Shown here in pieces: positions 39,801 to 53,497 of a stretch of 64,000 bases of DNA. The DNA lies in the NCBI RefSeq assembly GCF_036370855.1, contig NC_088110.1, positions 21,137,501 through 21,201,500 on the forward strand, in the 5' to 3' direction. Under the pieces are notes generated by a model. It was given only the letters and a program-made list of their open reading frames with translations, did not search any database and was not told the origin of the DNA. This DNA comes from Dromaius novaehollandiae (taxonomy: Eukaryota > Chordata > Aves > Casuariiformes > Dromaiidae). A program made the position numbers and the translations under genes. Position 1 is the first letter of the stretch; every line of letters begins with the position of its first letter.

Positions 39801-42800
39801 CAATTTTGAAACCATATCCTTCTAAGTACTTTCCCGTGTAGTTTTGTGTCACTTTTGAAGACCATTTGACAGGTTTCATAAAAATATCTAATTTTTATCC
39901 AGGTCACATACACTTCCGTTAGTTTTTAGGATCTTTTGCAGCTCTATAGGTCTTGAACTTAGTTGTTTATGAATAATTATTGTGCATGTCACTTATTTAA
40001 AGCTTCCCCATTACACTGATAAACATACTCAGAATGCTAGTGTTCTGAGAGAGGCAGGGAATATGGGATCCATATGGTGGGCCAGATTATACTGTAAATG
40101 GAAGTGGCTTCTTAACGCAAGTACTGAGATTTCCTACTGCTAATGAATTAAATTGTACCATCCTGGGTGTTTTTAAAGGCAATATATACACCTGTCATCT
40201 AAAGGGTGAAGTGGACTCACTTGCTCCTTTTGTATAACCTGGAACACTTGCAATCCTGCTGGCCCTAGAGTTAGATGGCTGTAAAGCCTTCAGTGCTGCT
40301 TCATTCCTTCCCTTCAGATAGTAAATCAGTTCCTGCTCTTTGAAAACAGCTGGGCAAAAGGGTTTGCTGCTATTGTGACACTCTGACTCTAGTGTGACAA
40401 CTGCAGATTCATAGGTTGTCACTAAGTTGTTGAAACGTGCTAAAGGCTGAATGAGGCAATGAAGTTTGGCTCTGAACCTTACTGATAATTGAGGGCTCAT
40501 TTGGGGTCTGGCCTGTTTGCTCACTGATGTGATCTCTTCAGAAGCTGGTTAGTTCCAGCAACCATACCTGAAAAGTGGTAAAATGAAACCAATGGCTAAA
40601 ATACAGGATTTAGATTTTTCCATGCAAGTCATTCTTACTCTTGAAGCAACAGTGAATAAATTCACACTTAAGTAAAACTCTGATAATAAACTCCTGTGAT
40701 AGGAGTGTAGCACTGGTCCTAAGACATCTACTCAAGAAATGAAGATTTCTCTCATGGTACCTGCAGAAGTATTTCTTCTACCTGTTAGTGAGATATTTGC
40801 CACTGAGTTGGCAATCCAGTTCTATGCACTAGAGCAGTGAAACTCTAGTCAGTTAATATTGCTATAAGATTAGGGTTTAACAAACTTGTAACAAGTAAGA
40901 TTAGCTAATGTTTAAATAGAAAGTTATTTGGGTAAAGATTAGAGAATTGCTAGGCAGGGATCTAACTTCCTTAGCTAGGGAAAGAATTCTAGTGACATAT
41001 TTGTGCAATAGTTCTTGTACCTAGCTTATGGTGAAACAGAGCCTGTAGAATCCCTTCCCGCAGAAGCATGCAAGTACTTTGTTTATGACAAAAGGGTTGA
41101 CGTCCTTGACCCGTTCTCATTACTTCTACCCTTACACTGTTGTGTGTATCATCTGAAGCCCAGGGAATTACAGGTTGAGCATCATCCTTGAGGCTGGTCC
41201 AAGAGGATGGTCGAGTGGGAGTGCTGCAGGATGAGAGAATCTCGTTAAAACTTGTATCACTGAGCATCTCTAAGAACAGTTTAACTAAACCTGTCAGACC
41301 TAATAGCAATGGCTCTGCTTTGGGGCAGGCTGAGGTTAACTGATGTCTCAAGGTTCGTTCAGGCTCCATATTCTACAGTTTTGAGGCCAAGAACTTGGGC
41401 TTTTTTCCAAGATATGGTGTAGTTGTGGTCAGCAGCTCCAACTTCATATTTACCAGAAAAAGATGGACAGTTGTTCTTCAAGTAGACTTGAATTGTGTGG
41501 CACATAACTTTCCTCATCTCTAAAGCAGCACATTTCCCTTCCAATAACTGTGTATTTTTGCTATGCTACAAGTAAGCGTTCAGCCATCACCCTGGAGTCA
41601 GAGATGCTTCTTGCAGTACCCTGGGGTGAAGCACACATCTTCTGTGTCCTTGTGCTGGGGACATGCACTCTCTCAGACCTTTCTCCCACTGAGAGCTGAA
41701 GCTCCCTGTTTATCTGCAAAGAACAGTTTTTCTGCTCAGACCCAGTTAATACATGCTAACCTCAGTGTAAACAGTTTTTCGTAGATAAATTCCCTCAGGA
41801 AAACTTTCTGCTTGATTTTTGTGGAGTTACTTAGCTGTAATCATGCAGAATTCTCTGGGTTTCAAGCAGTGTGCCTCCTGCAGAGGTGTTTTGCCTGCTA
41901 ATGACAGGCACTCAAGCTGTCCATTTTGTTTAGGCAAGGGCACCTGAAGGACGACTCTACTTTTACTGTCCCTTCCTATCTTGTACAAGGAAAACTGCAG
42001 AACTTTCACAGAATAAGTGTTGCAGTTCCTTTGCTTAGTAAACCCACCTCTGAAAATACGAGCGTTGCTATGAAAATGAGACACTTGTTCCTGTGTTTAC
42101 TAAAAGGATCTTATTTCAGAGGAGGAGGGAAATCTCTCTCTCCCTATAAGCTGTAAAATCATAAGAAATAGACTAAACAGATGCCAAAAATAAAGGCTTC
42201 CTGGCCTCAGAATGACAATTTATTCATAAACATCAGGCAACTCCTTAGGAGTGAATTTGGAGTATGCAGTGAAAATAGCAGTCCGCTCACTTACAGGCAA
42301 AACTGTTTCCTCTGAATTATTTGCTACTTTTAATATAAGCTTATTTAGCAGGCTTTTTGAGACAACTTTCTTGTTGTGAACTTAGTAAAGGTGGCTGCAG
42401 TCTCTGCTGTGCTGCTTCTGACTCCTCCAAGGCAGACAGCAGCTGCGTAACTCTCGGGTCCAGCTGAAGTCCCTCTGCTCCCTGCAATGACAACTGTTCT
42501 GTAACTGCATCACATCTGTGCATCCATCTGAAGGGGGAGAAGCCTCGCATTTACTCCAACTGTTCTTAAAGTCATGGACATATGTCCTCTATGCTGCCTC
42601 CATTTCCCCATGCCTTTCAAGCAATCATCTGCAATAATCTTCCTTCCTTGAGGGAATCTAGGAGGGATGTGAGCAGTTGCTCCCCCATGTCTTTACAAAG
42701 AGCACAGGAACGTGTAGGTTGTATGTGTTATATCCTTCTGCTACACAAATCCTTAGTTTGAGGTCCCTGGGAATACATATTCCAACAGTGGACTGCATTT

Positions 42801-44874
42801 ATACATGATGTCTTGGACAACAAAAGCTAATGAATTGCTTTACCGGATGTACGCATGCAATTAATCAAGCATTAACCATACAGGGGAAGGTATTTAGCTG
42901 CCAGCTAAATTCACATAAATAAGTTTGCAATCAAATTTCACTCATTTCTTTGGCACTGCTCAGAATACAAAATAATGCATCTTGCAACAGTGGCTCTGCC
43001 TGCTTGTATATCTGGTATGTTGCTTCCTTTGGTAGCAGATAAATGGGACTTGGGACAATGTCAGAGCCTCCAAAATACATAGCTTGCTTCAATGATCCAA
43101 CCCCCCTGATATCTTCTTGTTGAAGGGCTGTACACAGCAAAACAAAGTCTGTGCAAAGAGTAGAGGGAAATCTGCAGAAACCGGAGGTATGAGTAACTAG
43201 TGGGAAAGGAACTGAGTGAATAGCCTCGGGCACCTTCACGCTGAACTACCTGGATCCCGAGATTTGTGAAGCATGGTACATGATGATTGTTTGCCCTCCC
43301 TGCCCTGAGAGACAGGCTGTTGGTCTCTAACTGTCCACTTTGAAGAGAATTAGTTGATGCTTAGTAAGTTTAGTGTTCACTGCAGGAATGACTGTGTCTG
43401 TATGCTCTCTGCACAGCTCCACCCTTACCTGTCAGGGATGTTGAATAGTCATTCTCCCCAGGTGTAAAACATGGGGCTCCAGGGGGGAAGCAGAAGCCAA
43501 TGAGGTAAGTTTTGGGGGGGGTTGGATGTGGCAGAGAGACTTCAAATTCTAATCATGACTTTTCCTGAAGTATTTGTTCTGCCCTATCAGCTAATACAGT
43601 GATGGTGCATGCATTAACATCCTGAAATTGGAATAGAGATCAAGGGTATAGGGTATAAATTGGTTTTACAGCATAACATTAAATAATCAAACCGGGCTGG
43701 AGCAGTCTCTGTGACAAAATGACTTACATTTTTGGTGCTGCTTTTTTTAATGTGATTATGCACTTTAATTGTTTAACTGCAGTCTATGGAGCAGTTTCAA
43801 AGATGCTTTAAAGTAACTTATGGCAAGAAAAGCCTCCTGGTTTTTAAATATGCCTGAGGTTCAATAAATTTGTTTTTAGTTTCATGTGATGTGTGAAACA
43901 GCAATCTTGTTCAGTGCTTTCAGAGGGAGGAGCAGAATTTCCTAAGACACACTGGAACAGGGGGGATACAGCTGTATAAAGACAGTGTACATTTCTATTC
44001 TCTTTGTTGCTTTGTAGCACTGGAGGAATGCAAAACATATAAATCTCATGGTATTTGAAAGAACAGAACACTTCCACTATTCTGAGCCTTAGAAGGAACA
44101 GCACTGTGACTTATGACATGAAGGGCCCCAAAATAAAGATGCAAAGGTCACTTTGGATTTATTTTGCCGCTCTCCTTCACCCATTCATCCCATTGTTATC
44201 TCTAAGAAGCAGAACCCTACCCACAGCTCCAGCTGGACCAACCTGATGTAGAACCAATCGCAAACCTCTGTGAATTTGCTTCAACAGCATCCAGATCCCT
44301 TTCCATACACCAGGAGGTGGGAGCATGTTGGCTTGGAAGCACGGCTTGCAAGCTCAGTAATGTGTGGAAACTGAGCTTTAAATTTGTGCTCTATTTGGTT
44401 TTGCTCCTGACTCTTCAGAGAGCAGAAAATCATAACTTATAGTGCTAATTCTCGGTATTTATAACCAAATCCTTGTTAAAACACTGGAAAGACGATCACA
44501 AAAATGAAATGGCAGATGGTGCCATCCTGCTAAATATTGCTTACTGTTGCCTGTTGTTTTAGGAGTGCTCAAGTGGAATTCAAATGAGAGCTTTGCTGTG
44601 CAAGAGGCAGAGCTCTCCTTCGAGTGTTTCAACTCAGTAAGTTTCTAGCTAATGAGTGGCACTAATAACCTAGCTTCAATCACCTCAAATTCCAAATTCT
44701 CCTGAGTGTGAGTGGGGAGCAGGAAAGCCTTGAGCATTTCTGGGGTCTCCATGAAGGAATTAAAACATCATGGTCCCATTCAGTTGTGGAGTTGCTCCGT
44801 ACCTGACATGCTCTCTTTTGCCAGGCAGAGTGAGCACGAAGGCCATTTCTGGGTCTGGTGTGAGTCAGTGTGCA

Positions 44875-45000
44875 GGGCTGCTTGGGACAGTAATCCTAAT
44901 TTTGGCTCTCATCTGAGTGAGTTTGAGCAAGGCGCTTTGCTTTTGGGTGGATCTGTTTCCACTCTTTGTCCCTTCCTTTGTGGACGTGGAAGTCCTCAGC
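44875..45000 (+). mobile_element. Possible MIR-like relic
   Basis: 'taattttggctctcatctga' followed by 'gagtttgagcaaggcgcttt' and 'gatctgtttccactctttgt' resembles the MIR core and tail order, with more divergence than the copy at 27.0 kb. It lies inside a 148-codon plus-strand open frame (44712-45158), which I treat as non-coding for this reason. Confidence 0.35.
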
Positions 45001-46237
45001 CCGGGAATGCCCCTGTGTCCTGGATCGAGGCTCCATGTCGGCAACGCTGCTGGGGTTGCTGCTGTAGCAGAAATAAGGTGGTAATGGTTAAGCAGGGGAG
45101 CTGGAGCCCCCTGCCCGATACGAATGGCAGGACTCGGGCCACAAATCTCTGCATTTAATACATAAAAGTTTTAAAGTGCTCTCTTGATTTTTAATTTAAA
45201 AGCGGTTCTGACCTTAAAGAAAAGCAAAGTCAATGTGAAGATCTTGTATAGAAATAAATTTACAAACATTTAAAACCAGGTTATCAAAGGTACCCTGCCA
45301 AAGCTCCCCCACTGCCTCCTTGCAGAGCTCAAAGAGTTGAAGAGCTCTTGCCTGTCAAGTGTGTTCAGCTTCTGAGTATACTTTTTAATAAAATGTTCAG
45401 TTAAACAGCCCCAATTCTCATTACTTTATGAAGAGCACAATATTATACCCTTTCACATGATAGGGTAACACTAACAATTTGGGGGAAGAAAAGCAAAAGG
45501 TTTTCAGGGCAGTGGATCCAGTTAGAGGATCTATGGTTAATTGTCCTTTACAATGCAGCTGGTGCTCAATTCTATAATACACTTGTCAGAGTTATTAAAA
45601 TGACACATCTATTTGTAACCCTCTGATAAGAACCTGATTAAATTTTTTGCCTGACTTGTTGGAGATCCCAGTGTTGTCTGTTCTAATAAGTGCCCACTAT
45701 GTTTGTCATTAATTTTAACATTTGCAGTCCCATTAATTTTTTATAATCAGACCAAATCTGTTTAAATGTATTTTGTGTGTTAGTAGCAGGAGGGCTGCCT
45801 TGACTGAAGAAAGTGTTAGGTTTCATGTTTTGGGTTTTTCTTCCTAACATATTAAAATCAATTAAAAATCAGACTCTTTTATATACTGGAACTAGGTATG
45901 TTTTAAAAAGATAACGTGGCTGAGGTCCTGTACTTGTGTCTCCATGCATGAATTTTGGCAGGCAAGCACTCAGGTTGTTTTATCTTTGGTCACCAGTCAT
46001 TTTCATTTCAAACAAACAAAAAACCTCACTGCTTTGTGGAACAAGAAAGAAATTCATAGACTTTCTCCTCCTAAAAGATGCTGATGATAAGCCTTGAAGT
46101 TTATCTTTCTGGTACCTCATGAGGGAACATAGTTCTTGCAGAATCAGTCTGTTTGCAATAGTTACATATTCAAGGCCCAAAAGTGTAAATCACATCCATC
46201 TTTGCAGTGTTCTTTGATTTTTTTTTTTTTTTAATTG

Positions 46238-46280
46238 AAGAATACTTCTTAGAAGAATACTAAAAAGAATACTTCTTAGA
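46238..46280. repeat. Direct repeat of a 16-bp word, 27-bp spacing
   Basis: The word AAGAATACTTCTTAGA occurs exactly at 46238-46253 and 46265-46280, just right of a T-rich tract. It looks like a small slippage duplication. Confidence 0.8.
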
Positions 46281-47504
46281 GTGAGCATGTTTTGAAGAGG
46301 GGATTTGGCTGAAATTCAGCCTCCTGCAGCCTGAGTTGAGTACCTGGTCTATGATGCATGACTTCCTCTTCTGTAGCTGTCAGCAAACGAAATGAGTTGC
46401 TGTCCTGCCGTTGAGCAGCCTTTTGGGAAGCTGATGAATGTTTCTTCCATATCACCACTGGGATGTGTCACATGTCAGAGCTCAGACCAGGATGGTCACC
46501 TACCTCATCACGCACCGTCTGCTCAGATGTTGCCTTAAATGCTTAGACAGTAGCAGATAGCCTCATGTCTTTAAGTTTGTGTCTTTTTTTTGTGTGTGTT
46601 ATCACAAAGAATCTTTCCAAATTATTCATAATCTGCCTGTTATTGAAAAATAAATGTTGGCCTCCTAGCTTCCCAGCATGCATTTTGTTTTTTAAAACTC
46701 CTGGAAAACATCTTGTGTTTCTCCTAAGGAATTTGATATTTCTATGCCAGTGGATTGAGAATAGCAGATTTCTGTGCTGTCTTTCAGTGCGGTGCAGGTT
46801 AAAATGCAAAAGACTTTCCCAATATGGTTTAAAGTGTCAGGGGTTTGGTCTTTAAGAAACAAACAGTTCTGCAACAGAAACAAGTGAGATTAGAGCTGTG
46901 TGGAAAATTTGTATTCTTAGAGAGGAAGAATTGGACTGAGAGGGACTCAGAAGTCACAAGAGTGAAATTTTCTGCAAATGAAAATGTTTGAAAAAATTTT
47001 TGCAAAGGACCTGACCCAGTGTTTGGAGCCTGCTGATGGTGCCAGCAGCTCCAGGTGTTGGCCAAGCTGGGAGCTTGGTTCAGGGGCAGCTGGTAATTGG
47101 AGAGCTCAGCCAGCTGCTGTGCTGTAATGCAGAAAATAAATAACAGATAATAACCTGCCCTGCAGGTGAATTGCTCTGAGCTAGAGAGACTGGAAATGTC
47201 AGCTGGTGGGACACCAGATCAGTCTCTGTAGGTAATCTGCCTAGCCTATGCTGATGGTGCTCCTATGCACCTATGGGACAGCATTCGGACAAACATTTCT
47301 CTACTGACACCTATATGAACAGCACACTATGCTGCATCAAAATGTAGGATACCTTTTGCAGAAGACTTGTTCAGGCCGCACAGCACAAGCGTTCTTCTGA
47401 TCTGAACTCTTATGGGACTTCAGATGAGAAGGATGTGATCTTCCAAGGGCACCTTCCTGCTTTGGGAGACAGGCAAGTGCTGTCTGCGTAAGGAGCAGTG
47501 GTTT

Positions 47505-47600
47505 TACAGGTCACTGAGGGAAGACTTGAATCTAAGGTCTGGCTCAGCCACGGTTCTGCTGTGAAGCTTTGAGTAACTTGTCTCATCTTTTTTATTCCAC
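47505..47600 (+). mobile_element. Possible MIR-like relic
   Basis: 'gaatctaaggtctggctcag', 'ctgtgaagctttgagtaact' and 'tgtctcatctttttt' follow the order of the MIR core ('gaatcc..gctctg', 'tgtgtgaccttgggcaag', 'cctcagtttcc'). The match is weak. An alignment to a MIR consensus would decide. Confidence 0.3.
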
Positions 47601-47837
47601 TTTCCAGGTAGCTCTTTGTCTCTTTTCTCCATTTAGTCCATGAGAGGATGGATTCCTTTGCTGTATTGATGCAGGGCCTCTTTCTATATTTAGCCAGGGT
47701 CTTACACAAAATTCCAGCCAGAATTATCATACAAACACCTAAACCTGTGACTTGAGAAACACTTAATGGGGCACTTGCCTTTGTCCATTTGCTTTTTTAA
47801 ACACAATTTAACCTCGCCAGCCTGGATTGTGTATTTT

Positions 47838-47927
47838 CTTTGTAAACTGATGAAATTGTTACATGTGTATCTAACTCCAAGCTTTGTAAACCTGAGAAAT
47901 TGTTACGTGCGTATCTAACACCACAAG
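47838..47927. repeat. Short tandem duplication, about 45-bp unit
   Basis: Copy 1 (47838-47881) and copy 2 (47882-47927) both run from 'ctttgtaaac' through 'gaaattgttac.tg.gtatc' to 'caag'. A third partial start ('ctttataaa') follows. Substitutions and a 2-bp length difference separate the copies. Confidence 0.85.
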
Positions 47928-48520
47928 CTTTATAAATAGAAATGTTGCAAGTCTCTAGCAAAATAGTGCAAGAGCCCCTTCTTTTAATACCTGTTCAACC
48001 ATTCTTAACTCACTGTGACTACATGACATCAAGTTTTTATTTCCATGCTTTGTTTTCCTAATGACCTAATTTCATTAACTCTACATCAGAGCCAGAAAAA
48101 AGTCTTAGCAAGCATCAAGTTCTTTCACAACATGATAAGGCTTAAAGCTCAGGAAGAGATTTGTATATCCCATTAATTTTCTTAATTGTAAACAAAGCCT
48201 GAGTGCCTTGTGTAATAACCACATTTCAGAGCAGCATGTGGCTCATTAAAGTCCTAACACCTGAACTTGTATATTAAAGGTAACCAAATAACTAACCTGT
48301 GTAGTGTTTCTTCCATTAGTGAGAGTGTGCCCACTAGAAGGCACTATCTGCTAGAGAATTATAAACTTGGGGAAAAGAAAAGAGTGAAGAAAGTTTCATA
48401 TAAATAATTCTGTATGAATACCTCCAGAACTGAAGACTTGGGTGTAACTTTAGGAAGAAGAGGGGCAGTGTATCTAGCTTAGTCCCAGCTATTTCACAGC
48501 AAAACCATAAGGAATCAAAA

Positions 48521-48547
48521 TGTGTGTGTGTATATATATATATATAT
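48521..48547. repeat. (TG)n(TA)n microsatellite
   Basis: Five TG units run directly into about eight TA units, followed by T7. A short compound dinucleotide repeat, likely polymorphic. Confidence 0.9.
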
Positions 48548-50700
48548 TTTTTTGATGGCATGGTGTCAAATATATTAATAATATGAAAGAATGCATTTCT
48601 TGAACCTTCAAGTTTGGAGGAAGAAGCACTGAATGACTTTGGCAGTTTCCCAGGATTTTAAAGACAGGAGGGTTAGGTTTCTACCCACCCACTTCCACAG
48701 TAATCTTGGGCAAATAGATTTCCCATGCCTCCTTCCTTCTAGGGAAAGGAACCAAAGCTCCTTAGTAGGAGCACTGAGATAATACGTCTAGAGGAAGCCA
48801 GATAACAAGAATTTGCACAAATGCTCCCTGTCTCCCTTGCTGATAACACACTGTGAGAATTACAAGGCAAAGTGCTAATTATTTCTCATGAACTCTATCT
48901 CAAGAAAGGGAAAGGTGCAGGCCATGGTACTTGCCAGGCATCTGAGAGACTTAGATTCAGCTCAGGGAAAGGAGGGATTTGTAGCCAGCTCTTGCGTACA
49001 TCAAGTGTGTTGTAGTTGTGTAGTAGATGTCTCTGGCCTGTAACCAGCTTCATTCAGTGCAGGGACCAGATGGTATTAGTTAAAGAGCTATCTATGTATG
49101 TGCAGTCTTATTTACGGTACATCATCTTTAGGGCAGAGATTAAATGAAAAATCCTCTTAAGGATTCCATAATTCTGTATCACTATCAGTGCGCCTTAGCA
49201 TTTCAAAAGATGGATTTATTGTAACACCATCACTCTGAAATGAAAGTAGCATTCCTGCTGTAAAGATAGGAATTGAGAAACCAAGAGCATCAAGCCAGAA
49301 GTTTCAAATTTATTTTTCATGCCCAGCTTGAAATGCTTAGTGCAGAGCTTTTCAGTTTAGCACTGTGTACAACTTTGTCCAACTGAAACGCTGCTCCTGT
49401 GACCTCCAGCTTGTTTCTGGATTCTCGGGTCTTAAGTCAGGCATCCAGAAAATGATACTACTACTAATGACTGGCTATGAAAAGTTTGATTGAAGACTTG
49501 CATGGTGTCACCCATAACTTCTGTCTTAGAAAGAGACAGATCCTATTTCTTGAGGAAGTGTTTGGCTACGTTCACCATGAGATACACCTCTTTCCTTTGT
49601 GTCATTCACTGTGCAACTTTGAACTCCTGCAACAAATGAAGCCTGATTGCCACAGACAACAGCCACCCCTTCTGCCTTAACATCCAGAGCAGATCAGTTG
49701 TTGCCGGTCAGAAGGTCTGTGTGACATGTCCTTAATGCAGACTCCTTGTAAAAGAGCTTCTATACTGAATAGTTACCTGGAGACAGCTTGGAAGCAACGA
49801 CTCTTTCCTCATTAGCGGTTGCAACTGAGCTCTCAAGAGTCAGAGTCAAGGAGAAAGAGGGGTTGCAGATGGTGTTCTTAATGAAAATTCAGGGTGGGAG
49901 GTGAGAGCAGAGATAGAGCTTGAGCAGGAGCAGGGAAGGATCTCGATCTTCTCCATCCTTAGCTCCTCCATCTATATTTCCTTTTCCCTGTAAATGCAGG
50001 ACCCATGGCGTCTCTGCACTTTCTGTGTAATTCTTTCTCTCTCATGCTCCTTGTGACAAGTAGCTTTGCTATCCCCTTCCTTGCTGCTTGGGCCAATTAA
50101 GGAAGGGAAAGAAAGAAGGAAATAGTATGACCAGTACAGGCAATTGGAAAGTTCAAATGAGTGGATTTTCCATCCATCTCACCTCTTCCCAGGTGGCAAC
50201 TGTTACATTACAGATGTGCCACCTCTTACAGTAGAAACCCTTTCCCCTCTTGTAGGTGGCCAGGAGGCAGAAATGAGCAGATACCCATAACCACTTGCCA
50301 AGGCAGAGCAATTTACTGCCACACTACAGGTCTGCTGAAAGTTGCACAAACTTTGAATTGCAGACTGGAAAATGCAGCATCCACCATGCCTGCTTGTACA
50401 AGGAAATCAGAGTAGGGTATATTTAATTTGTAAATACTTATGAATGAAAATAAACTTTGATTTTATCACTGACATATTTACATGCTGAAGTGTTTGTTAC
50501 CATGGTGACAGTCAGCAAAGAATTTCTCTTAAATTGGAAAGTGCTTATATTGACTTCAGAACAGAGATAACTAAGAAAATTCAAGCTGCAGTCTCAAAGG
50601 ACAGCCTTAAACAGAATACAGCACTACACAGTCTGGTTTAAATGAATATATGCAACAGCTTTATCCATGTTCTAATATGAAAGACAGTCTCTGTTCAGGA

Positions 50701-53491
50701 GCTTGAGCCTCAGATTTTTTTCTTCTTCTGTTTTATTAACACAGAACACAGCCTTGCAAAACTGAGAAGGCCCAGTGGAAAGAACACACTTCTGTCAGGT
50801 AAGACATGAACCAGTATATTCAAAAAGAAAAAGCATGCTATTATTTTGTAAAGTGTTATCAAAGCCACATAAAGTAACACTTCAGGACAGTGTTCTTCTA
50901 CTTTACTTTGTGTATTAAACAAACTGCATGCTAGAAAATTGTGGCCAAAAGTGATGCTACTTTGCCTAGTTGTGCTGTTATATATAGAAGTTCTATCATA
51001 GGTTCTGAGTAAGAACAAAACATGTTTCTCAAAAATATCCATCATTTTATGAGCTACAACCAATACTTTTCTCTCTGAAAGGTATGTTTTGAATTAAATT
51101 ATTACTTTTGAAAATCAGTTAATGTTAAATTTATGAGGGTAAGCTATCCCTACTGAAACATGTTTAGAATCTTTCCAATGACTCAAAGAATCTTGCCTCT
51201 CCTTAAATCTGAAATAATTTTCAATAATTATTCTAACAGAATAAATGTCAAGAAAGCAGGCTTATTATTGCTGTATTTAGGAAAGTGCTAGAAAATTCAA
51301 GAATGAGTACAAGAAGGCCACATGAAAATTTATAGTCATATAAACCTACCATAGAGGAACTAAGTGACTTTCCATTTCAATATACTTCACTAAGGATTTG
51401 CTCTGTACTGTAATTACTTGGTAAAATGCAGATTTGACAGGGCATGAATTGTGCTTACCCTTTTATTATACAGAATATACCCATATTCTAGACTATATTC
51501 TACAGGTAGAGGCTATGCTAAAGCCTTTCCATAACTTGTAACTAAACTATAGTTCTCACGTATAGTGACATACACATGCTAGATTTTGCTTTAATACATA
51601 TGACCTGACTGTTTATGTCACCACACAATAGTTTATTAGATTTTTTAATGATATTACAAGGAGCCTAAGGCTGGTATTACAAGGTATATTGATACATTTC
51701 CTATATTCACAGAATTGCCCTATTATTATGAGCTTTTATTACAATTTCCCCCCAATTTTGAAAAATGACCCGTCTATTGCCTTTGTAATACACCAGTGCT
51801 AATACAGTGACATTCAAATAGTAGTCTTAAGTGTGGTCCATGCATAACTGCTAGCTGCCACTAGTGCTTTCTTAAATTTGTATTTCAGGATGGAGTAGCA
51901 CTGCAGTGATTGTCAGCATTATTCAGACACAGGTCATTTTTCTTCACAACAGTGACATAGTAAAGACTCTTCTAAAAACACTTTTGATTTCCAAAATACT
52001 CTAATGCAATCCATTAAACTTCAGGCCTATATATATATGTATGATTATAAAAGCAAACACCTTTCTAAAGCAAGTATTTTCCAAAGTTCCAGCTATGTGT
52101 TATTCACAGACTAGCAAGGCTTTACAAGTCTCCTAACTGGATTCTCTCCATTTTTGTTACTCAATACCTCACTGCCTAGGTAGCAAACTTCGTTTTGTAC
52201 AAACAGCCAATGATTTACACTGAAAGACCAGGTGCAGACAATTCCTCAATCCCATCCCTGTTCTGTCAAATATCACTATTTTAGTAGCAATTATTGTTCA
52301 AACACGATGCTGCTAAAAGACATATTGTCAATGTCAAGTGTTTTACAGTATTAAAAAAAATTAAGTCCCATAAGGAGATTTGTCATAGTTAGTAGTTCCT
52401 TGTCTTTCTAAATATTATAGATTTGAATGGCAGTGTTTGCTCAACTGTGTATAGATGTCTCTAATGTTAAATCAGTATTTCTGTTCTCAGTTATAGGAAC
52501 ACACTAGTAGGGTAATACCAGGAGTATGAGATATGATTTTGATGTTCAGCACCTTACTTTTCCAAAAATCACTTTACTACAGTTACTAGAAAACAACATA
52601 TAATCCTGTACTAGTTCAGCGACTGATGCTTAAAACTAAGAGTTTTAGATGCTAAGTTTCAATCTTGTGCTTCACTCCACAAAGTAACATAGGACAAGTT
52701 AAGATTTCCATTTGATGGAAGTCACTAAATTTTTAGCTATCAAAAATGAAACATCTAGAAAAAGTATAAGAAACAGAGGAAAAAAGTGACTTCACAAAAT
52801 ATTCACTCAGTAGAGATCCATAAGATCTGTTTTAATAACACAACTAATTGATCCTCATAACAAGAATTCAAAAAGTGAAATTACAGTACATGAGTCAAAA
52901 TATAAACTAACCTATCTCTAGCTATACATCAGGAATGCAAGCTCTATAACAATATAAAAATGCTTTACACACCGTAGTTGCAAAAAGCCGTTCTGTAATT
53001 CAAAGGGCTTGTTTGTTTGTTTGTTAAAAAAAAAAAAAAAACACACAAACACGGTGTTCCAGCATTCATCTTAAGTTACTGGCAACCTGTTGGGGGAAGA
53101 TAGAAAAAATTACTCAGAATTAGAAAAGCATATTCATCAGAAATAGTGCAGTTAGTGAAGTATCAATAAAATCAGGCATCAGCAAAATTTCCACACTGCA
53201 GGGGGTGTAACAAAATATAATTTTATTTGTGGGGTTCAGGCTGAGAGAATAAAGTTAGCTTCTGGGGGCAATAAAGTCCATAAGAACCTATATTTTTATC
53301 AGAGTATCACAAAGAATAGGTACTTTGATAAGGCAAGATATATACCTGCCTCAAACACAAATACCAAATGCACAGACTGCAGAGTATTCTAGAACCAACC
53401 TCAGAATTTCAGGCACAAGACAGGTTATCGAAGACATGTCTTGTTAGCCACCTTAAAAAACTGTGTTAAGCTAACACGGTACATCTGGCAC
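50701..53491. other. HSBP1 downstream flank or extended 3' UTR
   Basis: AT-rich and almost devoid of open frames on both strands between 51064 and 53535. Plus-strand C exceeds G (51901-52140: A81 C50 G32 T77), the pattern expected if the minus strand is transcribed. A minus-strand AATAAA near 50730 could end a long HSBP1 transcript. A TTTG run followed by A16 is at 53009-53041. Confidence 0.4.
53009..53041. repeat. (TTTG)n followed by A16
   Basis: Four TTG/TTTG units followed by sixteen A and then ACACACAAACAC. On the minus strand this is T16 then (AACA)n, a low-complexity tract in the HSBP1 downstream region. Confidence 0.8.
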
Positions 53492-53497
53492 TTTATT
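53492..53497 (-). promoter_or_regulatory. Candidate poly(A) signal for HSBP1
   Basis: AATAAA on the minus strand in the context TTAAATAAAG, about 1.13 kb past the stop codon. Competing hexamers are at 53697-53702 and 53222-53227. The choice among them is inference. Confidence 0.35.

Larger units (their letters stand above)
36801..50700. other. Non-coding stretch without recognised gene
   Basis: Contains two weak MIR-like relics (44.9 and 47.5 kb), short duplications at 46238-46280 and 47838-47927, and a TG/TA microsatellite at 48521-48547. Minus-strand open frames at 40195-43239 have good-looking splice flanks in places, but the frames do not join in phase (see rejected items). Confidence 0.5.

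Noticed and set aside
40195-43239. Several minus-strand open frames (40195-40524, 40989-41369, 41359-41544, 42341-42550, 42931-43239) that look protein-like and have good splice-like flanks, suggesting a multi-exon gene.
   Set aside because: The intron phases of neighbouring candidates do not match, no domain is recognised, and frames of about 100 codons are expected by chance in 64 kb. Without homology or RNA evidence I do not call a gene.
44712-45158. 148-codon plus-strand open frame.
   Set aside because: It overlaps a probable MIR-like relic and resembles no protein I know.
1-50000. Expected MLYCD exons on the minus strand.
   Set aside because: No malonyl-CoA decarboxylase sequence was recognised; it probably lies beyond the left edge.
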